DNA of 64,000 nucleotides from a virus, in the IMG/VR virus record IMGVR_UViG_3300035661_000023, positions 33,346 through 97,345 of that record, one strand, 5' to 3'. The position numbers and the translations under genes are program-made. The notes below the pieces were generated by a model. It made no database searches. It was not told the DNA's origin and saw only the letters and a program-made list of their open reading frames with translations. Shown piece by piece: positions 49,009 through 56,808 of this stretch. Each line of letters opens with the position of its first letter. Position 1 is the stretch's first letter.

Positions 49009-49442
49009 TCTTCTTGATACCTTCCTACTAAAATTCCGTGTTGTGACATATATTCTATGCCAGATGGGTCTTTATACTCTTCCATGTAAACAACTCTTTT
49101 GATACCAGATTGAATCATCAATGCAGCACAGTGTTTACATGGACTAAGTGTAACGTAAACAGTAGATCCAAAGATTGAAACACCTTCCTTAGCTGCTTTG
49201 AGTATGCAATTCAATTCTGCATGTATTGTTTCAATCTTCGTGATGAGGTCAAAATCCTGAGTTTGCTAATTCCAGACTTTGTTTTCACATTCGTTCTAAG
49301 TTCCTGACTAAGTCCCATTATAGCCGGGCAGGATCACACCACTGTTTGTGACAATTACTGCCCCAACCTTCTTGCGAATTGCTTTGGACTTTTCTGCATA
49401 CAATATTGCTGTGTGCATGTGGACTGAATCTAGATTTGCCAT
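49005..49442 (-). CDS. Deoxycytidylate (dCMP) deaminase with three TAG codons
   Basis: 145 residues. Zinc/catalytic motifs HAELN and SPCKHCAALMI are present. N-terminal VHMHTAILYAEKSKAIRKKV and the GYNGT-x-SGT-x-NECE loop carry two TAGs in a conserved loop (commonly NGTPSGFDN), a third lies in VWN-x-QTQDF. Converts dCMP to dUMP for ThyX. The standard code would lose the catalytic His. Confidence 0.92.
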
Positions 49443-49443
49443 T

Positions 49444-50760
49444 TTACTTCAACTTTGCAAGAGTATCAGCAGTGGTGACATCGCATCGTATATTCTTGAA
49501 GATCGGCAGGAACATAGACCATGTATCACGATGCTTCGACTTAATCAGCGCATTAAACTTGATATCAACCAGCTGACCAACAAATTCTGAAGGATCTTTC
49601 TTTCGGTCATCATCTGTAAGACCGGAACCGCATGATACAGTCAGAAGACCGCATTCAGTAGCAAGTTCCAAAGAACCAATCTGCCCTGGCTTCTTTGCAT
49701 GAGGGATTGTACCAACACACTTCAATGTAGCTTCTTTCTCATCTTTTAGCTTCAGCACTGTCTTTACTCGGTCGCTAGACCACGTGGCTTCAGCCAGTTT
49801 CAACATAGCGCCTTCTTCACCTTCAGTCAGCATACGTTCATAGAATGAAGTTGCTTGTGCCACAGTATGAATGAATTCAGTTTCAACAACAGAAATCCGA
49901 TCATGATCAATATTAGAAACAATCTCTGCCAACTTAGCAAATCGAGTCATGTATGGTGTATCACTCTTACCGGTGAAGAAGTCATCATGTGGAATCAGAT
50001 CCCAGACGACAAAATGCATGGTCTTTGCTTCATCTACTGCAATGGTATTACGCACCATCTTGGTGTACAATCCGTTCCCAGTTTTCCGATCACGGATTTT
50101 ACCAGTAGCTGGATCAACAGACACCAATTCGCCATCAACTACATATCCTGCAAATGCGGACAAGAAGTTGAACACCCCGTGATCCAGCAGAGTACTACCA
50201 TTCCGTGAGTGTAGCGAAATTACTCCATCTTTGGTCACAACAGCTTCACATCGTCCACCATCCATTTTGACTTGTACAATCAACTTTGGTTTTTCACTGA
50301 TAGAAGTTTCTGCTGCGTAGAATGACTTTGCATTCTTTTCATTGAACTTGTCAGCCAACATCACAGGAAATTCTTGAACAGAATTTGGCCATAGATCATT
50401 CACCAGTGATGTAGAAACCTTGCAATCCATATCACGGTTGATCATGCGAATGATGACTCCTGCCTCAGAAGGGTGCAGAGAAGAGATTACTTTCTGTAGA
50501 TAAGTGCGTGCAGCATTGCCTGTGACAATGCGACCGTTCAGCTGTGCCAGAATATCTTCCAACAAATCAACTGTGATCGTGCCGTCACCCAATGGATTAA
50601 TTTCCATATCACTCGCACGAATCCAGTAGTTGAATCGCGGGTGATACGTCATTTTAAACAAGAGCTGAAGAGTTTTGTCTGACTCGTGCTGTTTCAGAAT
50701 TCGCTTCTTGTCATTTGTGAGGTTATGCTCTTTGAGGGTAGCAATAATTTGAGAAATCAT
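49444..50760 (-). CDS. ATP-dependent DNA ligase (T4 gp30-like)
   Basis: 438 residues from ATG 50760, no TAG. Nucleotidylation lysine in IVQVKMDGGRCEAVV (KxDG), motif III-type GYVVDGELVSVD, motif IV GEEGAMLKL, motif V TVLKLKDEKEATLK. Joins nicks in phage DNA. Directly follows the deaminase with no gap. Confidence 0.94.
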   Translation of the reverse strand: MISQIIATLKEHNLTNDKKRILKQHESDKTLQLLFKMTYHPRFNYWIRASDMEINPLGDGTITVDLLEDILAQLNGRIVTGNAARTYLQKVISSLHPSEAGVIIRMINRDMDCKVSTSLVNDLWPNSVQEFPVMLADKFNEKNAKSFYAAETSISEKPKLIVQVKMDGGRCEAVVTKDGVISLHSRNGSTLLDHGVFNFLSAFAGYVVDGELVSVDPATGKIRDRKTGNGLYTKMVRNTIAVDEAKTMHFVVWDLIPHDDFFTGKSDTPYMTRFAKLAEIVSNIDHDRISVVETEFIHTVAQATSFYERMLTEGEEGAMLKLAEATWSSDRVKTVLKLKDEKEATLKCVGTIPHAKKPGQIGSLELATECGLLTVSCGSGLTDDDRKKDPSEFVGQLVDIKFNALIKSKHRDTWSMFLPIFKNIRCDVTTADTLAKLK

Positions 50761-50789
50761 CCGAATCACCGTATTGTTTGTATGTGTTT

Positions 50790-50816
50790 ATTATATCACA
50801 GATGTGAATAAAAGCA
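50790..50816 (-). promoter_or_regulatory. Middle-type promoter
   Basis: GCTTTTATTC, 10 nt, TATAAT with extended TGA; drives DNA ligase. Confidence 0.8.
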
Positions 50817-50831
50817 GAGAAACAATACACA

Positions 50832-51002
50832 TTAAGTACAGTTCAACTGTAGTGCCTTCGATTGCTTGAGAGTTCGTTTAAACTTGCGCTTTGTTACTTG
50901 ATTGCTAGGGTGCAGTAGATACTTGTCACCCATCTTTTCCTTGGCGACAATCAATCGTTGTGCATTGCGTTCACGAAGTTCGAGAATTTCTTGGTCGGTC
51001 AT
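50832..51002 (-). CDS. Small basic hypothetical protein
   Basis: 56 residues. MTDQEILELRERNAQRLIVA start and a basic C-terminus (TKRKFKRTLKQSK). Promoter of the ligase follows its stop. Unknown. Confidence 0.6.
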   Translation of the reverse strand: MTDQEILELRERNAQRLIVAKEKMGDKYLLHPSNQVTKRKFKRTLKQSKALQLNCT

Positions 51003-51003
51003 T

Positions 51004-51132
51004 TTAAATTTTGATTAGTTGGTTAGCTAGGGTTTTAGTTGAAATATCAGAATTCCAGTATTGGAGAATAGTATCTTGATTTGCTGCAATCCAATTCAAT
51101 ACCATATCAAGATCTTTGATCTTCGATTTCAT
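51004..51132 (-). CDS. Small hypothetical protein
   Basis: 42 residues (MKSKIKDLDMVLNWIAANQD). ATGA overlap with the upstream gene; ends 2 nt before the next. Unknown. Confidence 0.5.
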   Translation of the reverse strand: MKSKIKDLDMVLNWIAANQDTILQYWNSDISTKTLANQLIKI

Positions 51133-51320
51133 ATTTCCGTATACTTTAAAAGACGGAATTGCTATGGAAAAGTATCATCTGCTGTCATCCTTCCGAATTG
51201 ATTAGATACTTTCACTCTACAGCCATGGCTACTCAATTTCGGAGAAAGAAAAACTACTGGATTAAGCCCGGTATCTTCTTTCGTGAAATTAGCCATCTCA
51301 TATAGATGAGAATCATTCAC
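51129..51320 (-). CDS. Small hypothetical protein (GTG start, one TAG)
   Basis: 63 residues. VFLSPKLSSHGCRVKVSNQF suggests a compact beta fold. The TAG lies in DDTFP-x-QFRLLK. The promoter at 51339 supports the GTG. Confidence 0.55.
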
Positions 51321-51338
51321 GATTGAGTCCAATGATGT

Positions 51339-51365
51339 ATTATAACAAAGAATTGAATAAAAGCT
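51339..51365 (-). promoter_or_regulatory. Middle-type promoter
   Basis: GCTTTTATTC, 10 nt, TATAAT. Confidence 0.8.
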
Positions 51366-51374
51366 GCGCAGCTT

Positions 51375-51683
51375 TCAGGTATATTCAACTATTTTGATGC
51401 CGGCTAGTTTGATAGCTCTTTCACATACTGGGCATGGCTTGGCGAGTCCGTACTCGCCATTCTGCATGACTCTAGAAACAAAAATCTTATGCGCCTTCTT
51501 AAGATTTTTGCATCGAATGATAGCACTTACTTCCGCATGAAGAAAAGTTTTTTCAGGTCTACCGACCGCGGTACCAAGTTCTTTCATGCGAGTGTGGGTT
51601 TTCACATACGAATTCTTACCAATAGAAAGAATGCGGCCTCTCTTGTCAGAGATAATTGCAGTGATGTTTTGTTGTGAACTCAT
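51375..51683 (-). CDS. Cytidine/deoxycytidylate deaminase-like protein
   Basis: 102 residues. HAEVSAIIRCKNLK and AKPCPVCERAIKLAG are the zinc-deaminase motifs. Smaller than the dCMP deaminase at 49005; perhaps acting on a different nucleotide. ATGA overlap with its upstream gene. Confidence 0.78.
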   Translation of the reverse strand: MSSQQNITAIISDKRGRILSIGKNSYVKTHTRMKELGTAVGRPEKTFLHAEVSAIIRCKNLKKAHKIFVSRVMQNGEYGLAKPCPVCERAIKLAGIKIVEYT

Positions 51684-52039
51684 GTTTTCGGTACAAATTC
51701 TTTTTTAAATTCTTCCAGTGTGATCACCTGTATATACTCTTCTTTAAGATCTTTGATATAAGAATAAATTACAGATTCTAGATACCAGTCAGCACCTTCA
51801 TACTCTAGAACACATGAGTAGATACTACCAGAAGTGCCTAAGAAATCCACAGTCTTCTTAGGACAGTTTCCAGTTGTATTGCTAAAGCTATAAGAGATGA
51901 TACTGCTGTTAAGTTTCCACGAGCGACCATAGAGATAACTTCCTGCCCATGCACCTCCTACACGGTAGTGAATATCACCCGTGACTTTGTCCGTGATTCT
52001 CACAAGGCACCACGAGTCAGGTGTATACAATGATGGCAT
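51680..52039 (-). CDS. Hypothetical protein
   Basis: 119 residues. WCLVRITDKVTGDIHYRVGG and YLYGRSWKLNSSIISYS suggest a beta fold with aromatic residues; recurrent in phages without known role. Confidence 0.6.
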   Translation of the reverse strand: MPSLYTPDSWCLVRITDKVTGDIHYRVGGAWAGSYLYGRSWKLNSSIISYSFSNTTGNCPKKTVDFLGTSGSIYSCVLEYEGADWYLESVIYSYIKDLKEEYIQVITLEEFKKEFVPKT

Positions 52040-52049
52040 TTTCTTTTCC

Positions 52050-52988
52050 TCAACAAGAAATTGTTTTCACAATTTTCTCAATTATTGACTTGGGTTCTTT
52101 TTGTACCATGTCCATGAACCATTCCTTGGAACGAAGATCTGCCATGAAAGCACCAAGTTCTTTTCCTTCAAGTCCAGTCCAAGTTCGAACTAAATTACCG
52201 TTGAACATTTCCTTCAGTGCCTTATCATCTGTGTACTTTGTTATGAGTTTTTCATACTCATCCTTAACATGAGGGAATTCTCTGAAAATTTGTTCAGTGT
52301 ACATCTTCTTATCTGATGTAAATTTATAGTAATTCTTTGGTGGCAAAGATTCACAATACTTCAAGAACCCAGTGTATGTCGGTCGCTTAGAATCACGCGC
52401 CCTAGCTTTTGCATTCCGATTATCCAGAAGATATATCTCGGGATTGAAGAACTCACTGGAAGCGATAAAGTCATAGATTTCTTCAAGTGTATCGAATCCC
52501 TCTACGTGAGTTTCTGCTTCAAACCCCAGGAAGTTTAGGCATTTGTGAAATTCGGTTGATACAAAAATCTCGCCGATTTTATGATCTCCGTCCCTAACAG
52601 GAAGTGTCATCCCATGCTGCCCGAACTTTAGTCCGAACTTATGGCCAACTCTACCAACGAGATTGCTACAATCGTTGTAGTCCATCCAGTCACAAGTCCA
52701 ATTCGGCACGGCCGAGAAAACAAAATCAACTTGAAATTCCTTGTATTCAAATGACCACACATCAGAATTCTTCACAAGCTGTTTAGACTTGAGAAAATTC
52801 AGAATGAACTTCTCAACCTTCACTCGATCTACACACGAATTCAGAACTATGTCCAAATCACCGTATGAATCTTTGCAGCTGTATGCTTTAACAATATATG
52901 CATAATCATTCATATACGCAGCGAATGCTTCTCTCACTTCATTTTGAATTTTGAAGTATTCGTCGCGCTGATACCTGCGAGTATTCAC
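52050..52988 (-). CDS. Nucleotidyltransferase-fold protein
   Basis: 312 residues, no TAG. The segment CKDSYGDLDIVLNSC fits a polymerase-beta-like nucleotidyltransferase GS-x-x-x-D-x-D motif with Ser-Tyr-Gly-Asp-Leu-Asp, and EFQVDFVFSA offers the third Asp. It may modify RNA ends or tRNA. Substrate unknown. Confidence 0.7.
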   Translation of the reverse strand: MNTRRYQRDEYFKIQNEVREAFAAYMNDYAYIVKAYSCKDSYGDLDIVLNSCVDRVKVEKFILNFLKSKQLVKNSDVWSFEYKEFQVDFVFSAVPNWTCDWMDYNDCSNLVGRVGHKFGLKFGQHGMTLPVRDGDHKIGEIFVSTEFHKCLNFLGFEAETHVEGFDTLEEIYDFIASSEFFNPEIYLLDNRNAKARARDSKRPTYTGFLKYCESLPPKNYYKFTSDKKMYTEQIFREFPHVKDEYEKLITKYTDDKALKEMFNGNLVRTWTGLEGKELGAFMADLRSKEWFMDMVQKEPKSIIEKIVKTISC

Positions 52989-53152
52989 TGACAGTGCTTT
53001 TCCACCAATTTTGGGTTCCTCTTTTCTGCTTGGAATACTTCCCTAGTCACCACAATGCCACCGTAGATCGACTGGTACAATTCTGCAGTTGCTTTAATGA
53101 AGAATGTTTGAACTTTGCCAGTAGAAGTGATCAGAGTGTAGTTCATATTCAT
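52985..53152 (-). CDS. Small hypothetical protein
   Basis: 55 residues from ATG 53152. Contains LITSTGKVQTFFIKATAELY. ATGA overlap with the nucleotidyltransferase gene; promoter at 53170. Confidence 0.55.
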   Translation of the reverse strand: MNMNYTLITSTGKVQTFFIKATAELYQSIYGGIVVTREVFQAEKRNPKLVEKHCQ

Positions 53153-53169
53153 GTTTTGATGATAGAACA

Positions 53170-53196
53170 ATTATAACACAAGAACGAATAAAAGTC
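53170..53196 (-). promoter_or_regulatory. Middle-type promoter
   Basis: ACTTTTATTC, 10 nt, TATAAT. Confidence 0.8.
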
Positions 53197-53258
53197 AGAG
53201 TGGGAAATTATATATACAGTTGTTCACTAGTGACTAGGTATGTGATTCACAAAACGAT

Positions 53259-53289
53259 AGCGGATCTAATTATTGCAACTAGATCCGCT
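53259..53289 (-). terminator. Terminator-like hairpin after the Acb2-like gene
   Basis: AGCGGATCTA pairs with TAGATCCGCT (10 bp, 11-nt loop). The following minus sequence ATCGTTTTG has only a short T run, so termination strength is uncertain. The gap 53197-53346 has no gene. Confidence 0.55.
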
Positions 53290-53346
53290 TCTCTATCATC
53301 ATGCTATGCTTTTTCTCCTAGTGCTATAACGCAGATGTGCCCAGAC

Positions 53347-53628
53347 TTAAAAGAAAGTTGGTTGAGCTATGGATCTGGTCAAGAACATAAGACCTTGTTG
53401 CATGGATACTCTGCCTTCATTTAACCAAGTAAACGGATCAGCCTGATGAAGCCTGGTCATTTCTGAGTCACTAGCTAATGACTCCCTGTCCTGATTTACT
53501 AGGTGAGCTGACAACTCACCAATCAACTTCTCCAGCTCTGGTCCGAATGCCTTAATTCGGTTCATCAGATCAATTTCTTCTTGACTCAGATTACGATAGC
53601 CAGAAATTTTTGTGTGTTGATGATCCAT
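53347..53628 (-). CDS. Acb2-like anti-CBASS cyclic-nucleotide sponge
   Basis: 93 residues. The arrangement HTKISGYRNLSQEEIDLMNR, a central helical region, and the C-terminal MQQGLMFLTRSIAQPTFF matches the Acb2/T4 Vs.4 family as I recall it. Acb2 hexamers bind cyclic di- and trinucleotides made by host CBASS or related defences. Located with small early genes. Identification is by motif pattern only. Confidence 0.78.
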   Translation of the reverse strand: MDHQHTKISGYRNLSQEEIDLMNRIKAFGPELEKLIGELSAHLVNQDRESLASDSEMTRLHQADPFTWLNEGRVSMQQGLMFLTRSIAQPTFF

Positions 53629-53630
53629 GA

Positions 53631-53966
53631 TTAATACCCCAGACTTGCTAGAGAAACATCTCTGATGAAAATATTCTGCTCTGGAATCTTGGTAACGGTA
53701 GCAGTCCTGGCTTCAATGCGTCCTTCCTGTGGTACATGACATCCCATGTTAACATCCGGAATTTCCCCATGATCGGCTCGGGTATTCTCCCGTGGGTTTG
53801 CAGAACGAACACCAGGTGGATACACAACAAATGGTTTCTGTGATGCCGGTGAATATTCAATCACTTCTTGCAACTGTTTGATCAACTTAACTACTTCAAA
53901 CTTAGATAAGATCAGAGTATCCTCGCCTACTCTGATTTCAATTTTGTTCACAACTTCTATGTTCAT
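53631..53966 (-). CDS. Hypothetical protein upstream of the Acb2-like gene
   Basis: 111 residues. N-terminal MNIEVVNKIEIRVGEDTLIL and helix FEVVKLIKQLQEVIEY, then a Pro/Arg-rich tail. Starts with ATGA overlap and ends 2 nt before the Acb2-like start, so it is co-expressed with it. Unknown. Confidence 0.6.
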   Translation of the reverse strand: MNIEVVNKIEIRVGEDTLILSKFEVVKLIKQLQEVIEYSPASQKPFVVYPPGVRSANPRENTRADHGEIPDVNMGCHVPQEGRIEARTATVTKIPEQNIFIRDVSLASLGY

Positions 53967-54127
53967 AATTCACAGTACTCCATTAACATTTCACTATAAA
54001 GATCCAGCAGTGCAAGATTTGACATCTGCTAGAGTTTCTCTAGGACATAGTCGTAACCAAACAACTTTGTCTCTAGTTCTTGTATTCTAGCTATCACCAG
54101 ATTTCTCACATCACCACTTAGCCTCAT
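53963..54127 (-). CDS. Small helical hypothetical protein
   Basis: 54 residues with one TAG (54029-54031). NLVIARIQELETKLFGYDYV and LLDLYSEMLMEYCEL. Coupled on both sides. Unknown. Confidence 0.55.
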
Positions 54128-55067
54128 TTTCGAACAGTTGACGGAACTGAATCCAACCTTGCAACTTACCAGACCAGAGAGAACAATCCCTTCGCATGTG
54201 AGTAATACCTTGTTCCCATGTGTCAACTGTAGTAGGGATGTTGATGTAATCTTCTGTGGATGTTGCTTGCATTGGGGTTGCTTGATGACAAATAGGAGAA
54301 GCATGCGCAGGCTTGTTCTCCGATTCCAAATTCAACATGTCAAACACCTTCTCTGCTTGTTCAATAGAGTCATTCAACTTACGATATGACACCTGCGCGC
54401 AGCAAGAAGCAGAAATCTTCTTTGCAATGTCCAGTGGCACTTCTATATCGCCTGAGAAGTAGCTTCCGTCGATAAAATCAACGTATGGTAAATGCCACTC
54501 TCCTGGCATCAATTTATCAGGGACAGATTGTTCTCGTGCTTCAAACATGCAACGTGCCAATTCTTGGAACTCAGGTTGTGCATCTGGGTGATTGCGAAGC
54601 CAGAAGAAATTTTCCCACTCTGTACCAGACATGACGGTTTTCATGAACTGAAATGGCTCTGTCATGCGATTTGCGATTTGCTTATGAGCATTGATACCTT
54701 CTTTTGATCCCATAACGCGAGCAAATGACACTGCCTCCTTACTAGCAGCAACCCAGATACTTTTTGCCATCGATTCTTTAAAGTTGTCAAGTAACTTTTT
54801 TGACACCATGCCGGGATTATTTTCACCCCATTCAATCGGCATTGCCGGTGATTCTTCGATCATCTTAAGCATTGATTCGACTGGAATTGCCCGACTCGAT
54901 GCTGCATTCTTTTCTAGCATGCAGTGTGTCATTACCTCAGAATGGAAAAATCTTGGATATTCTAGTTCGTATGTGATGAATCGATTACCTCGATTGTTAA
55001 CACTGTCCTTGATAATAGTGGCTTTAATACCACCCCTTCCTTGAACTTTAATCATCATTTTCCTCAT
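54111..55067 (-). CDS. thyX: Flavin-dependent thymidylate synthase
   Basis: 318 residues, no TAG. Motifs HSEVMTHCMLEKNAASSRA, INAHKQIANRMTEPFQFM and TEWENFFWLRNHPDAQPEF are diagnostic of the long ThyX form in which the classical RHRxxSxN motif is altered (NAASSRAIP). Makes dTMP from dUMP with FAD and methylene-tetrahydrofolate. Works downstream of the dCMP deaminase. The start overlaps the stop of a structural-type gene (ATGA). Confidence 0.9.
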   Translation of the reverse strand: MRKMMIKVQGRGGIKATIIKDSVNNRGNRFITYELEYPRFFHSEVMTHCMLEKNAASSRAIPVESMLKMIEESPAMPIEWGENNPGMVSKKLLDNFKESMAKSIWVAASKEAVSFARVMGSKEGINAHKQIANRMTEPFQFMKTVMSGTEWENFFWLRNHPDAQPEFQELARCMFEAREQSVPDKLMPGEWHLPYVDFIDGSYFSGDIEVPLDIAKKISASCCAQVSYRKLNDSIEQAEKVFDMLNLESENKPAHASPICHQATPMQATSTEDYINIPTTVDTWEQGITHMRRDCSLWSGKLQGWIQFRQLFENEAKW

Positions 55068-55798
55068 GTGTAATTAATTCTGTTGGCTTCAAAAGTAGAG
55101 TAGTCTATTCTATAGAAGAATCCGATATTCGCTTTGATAATCCTATCTTCGGTCACTACTGTTCTCACTGCACCACCACAATAAACTAGTAGAATAGTAG
55201 ACATGGGATCTGTGGGCTAGTATATCTTGTCAAATTCTGAAAATACAATAAGACTCTCTTGTTGAGAAATATACCCAAGAGAATTTGCATATTTTCTACC
55301 AAGTTCCTATGATAGATATCTTTTCATACTCACAGGAACTACACTCTCATTAACAAACAATCTCCTGTCAGTGTTTATCTTATAAGAACCACCAGTACTA
55401 TTATACACATCGAAGTTTCTATTTGTTAGATAAGAACTATTTGTCACAACAAGATCGGAAACATAGAATGTATTTTTAAATTCCGTCTCCTACATCAAGT
55501 TCGGTTCTGGGAGTTGGTACACAAATTTATTATCTGCGAACTCCTACCAGACATCTACAATATTACTATCACCGGTGCTATATTTTAGCCGTAATTGCCA
55601 TGGCACAGAATTAGCACTAGAAAAAGGTGATGTGTACATGTCACAAGTCAAGTACTCTATTGATTTCGTACCGTTGCTGTAATAGGAAGAAATCTAGTAA
55701 CTACCTTTTTTCTACTCTAGAACCTGATTGATGTACTGTAGTTTTTTCTACTCATATCCATCTTCTGATGAATTTACTGAAATTGAAATTAAGCTCAT
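55064..55798 (-). CDS. Hidden protein with seven TAG codons (baseplate-type candidate)
   Basis: 244 residues, entirely unseen with standard stops. TAGs occur in GYE-x-KKL, VLE-x-KKG, SY-x-ISS, VW-x-EFA, LM-x-ETE, YLS-x-ELG and IY-x-PTD. Beta-rich, with NGTKSIEYLTCDMYTSPF and RRLFVNESVVPVSMKRYL. Coupled by ATGA to ThyX and to the upstream small gene, close to a PAAR protein, so tail/baseplate is the best guess. No family recognised. Confidence 0.75.
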
Positions 55799-55974
55799 GA
55801 TACGAATGTGTATTTGAATGAAGTTCTTTGGGAACACATAGTCATATCGTGTTCATGGATTTCTGTGATCTAGCATTGTTCTCCAGATTCTACTTTCTGC
55901 CGAAAGATATTGTCCAGATAATCTTTGCTTTCTGTGAAATCTACATCATGTGAATTTATTTCATATGTAATCAT
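55795..55974 (-). CDS. Small hypothetical protein with one TAG
   Basis: 59 residues (MITYEINSHDVDFTESKDYL start). Lies between the PAAR protein and the seven-TAG gene, coupled to the latter. Unknown; probably part of the same late module. Confidence 0.55.
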
Positions 55975-55976
55975 TC

Positions 55977-56246
55977 TTACGCTCCATTAGCAAAAACATT
56001 TTGACTTCCCTCAATCTTTGTATCTGGGGGAAAGTCATTGTCTTTATCACCGATTCTCGTTATAGTTTTTTTGTTAACAAAGACATTAGGAGATCCTTGT
56101 ACTGTAGAATCTGGCGGAGAATCCGAGTCTTTATCTCCCAATCTGCACGCACCTCTTTTGTTCACAAATACATTCTGACTCTATTCTTTCATATAATCTG
56201 GTGGAGAATCCGAGTCTTTATCTCCCAATCTTACTACACCTGGCAT
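55977..56246 (-). CDS. PAAR-repeat spike-tip protein (T4 gp5.4-like)
   Basis: 89 residues with one TAG. Three near-identical repeats of about 27 residues with RLGDKDSDSPPD and NVFVNK blocks, the PAAR fold that sharpens the tail-spike tip. The first repeat lies upstream of the TAG and is lost under the standard code. Its presence among early genes is notable. Confidence 0.85.
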
Positions 56247-56264
56247 ATCATCCTCTACTGAAGT

Positions 56265-56690
56265 TCATGCCATATTTAAGTAAAGTTCACTGATATCATA
56301 TTCGAACCTATCCCGCATGCGCTTCATAGATTCATCCGGGACATTATGTACCGATTTGAAATTTCCATTCATAGTCATTACCACCAAAGCAGAGTCTGTG
56401 ATCTTGGCGATTTCAAAGTATGGGCGCAGTTCTTTCTTTGTGGTGAAGGTATTAGAAACCCATGTGTCAAATCCACCTTGGAGACTCTTGTGTGTCTGCT
56501 CTTGACACCATATATGTGCTAAATGTAGTCGACCAGAATCAAACTTATACTCTCCAGTCAATGGGTCGACAAAGTACATATCGGCTTCATAATGATTCAC
56601 CAGAGCATGCAACTGATACTTGACGAAAGAAGTTTTGCCAGATCCCGGCAACCCGCGAACCAAATACAAAATAGACTGACGATTATTCAT
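56265..56690 (-). CDS. P-loop kinase-like protein (zeta/PNK type)
   Basis: 141 residues. Walker A LVRGLPGSGKTSFVKYQL; later DSGRLHLAHIWCQEQTHKSL recalls N4BP2/2H-type AAA kinases. A small nucleotide or RNA 5'-end kinase is plausible beside the RNA ligases. Confidence 0.7.
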   Translation of the reverse strand: MNNRQSILYLVRGLPGSGKTSFVKYQLHALVNHYEADMYFVDPLTGEYKFDSGRLHLAHIWCQEQTHKSLQGGFDTWVSNTFTTKKELRPYFEIAKITDSALVVMTMNGNFKSVHNVPDESMKRMRDRFEYDISELYLNMA

Positions 56691-56808
56691 TTTTCTTTGC
56701 CTCATGTGCTGCAATCACAGCTCTAGCGAACTTCACATAATCCCAGAATTTGAATGGTGGATTCATCAAAGAGTTTTTGATCTCCTTGATTTCTTGATCA
56801 GTTAGCAT
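56683..56808 (-). CDS. Small hypothetical protein
   Basis: 41 residues (MLTDQEIKEIKNSLMNPPFK). Short, charged, overlapping both neighbours. Unknown. Confidence 0.5.
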   Translation of the reverse strand: MLTDQEIKEIKNSLMNPPFKFWDYVKFARAVIAAHEAKKNE

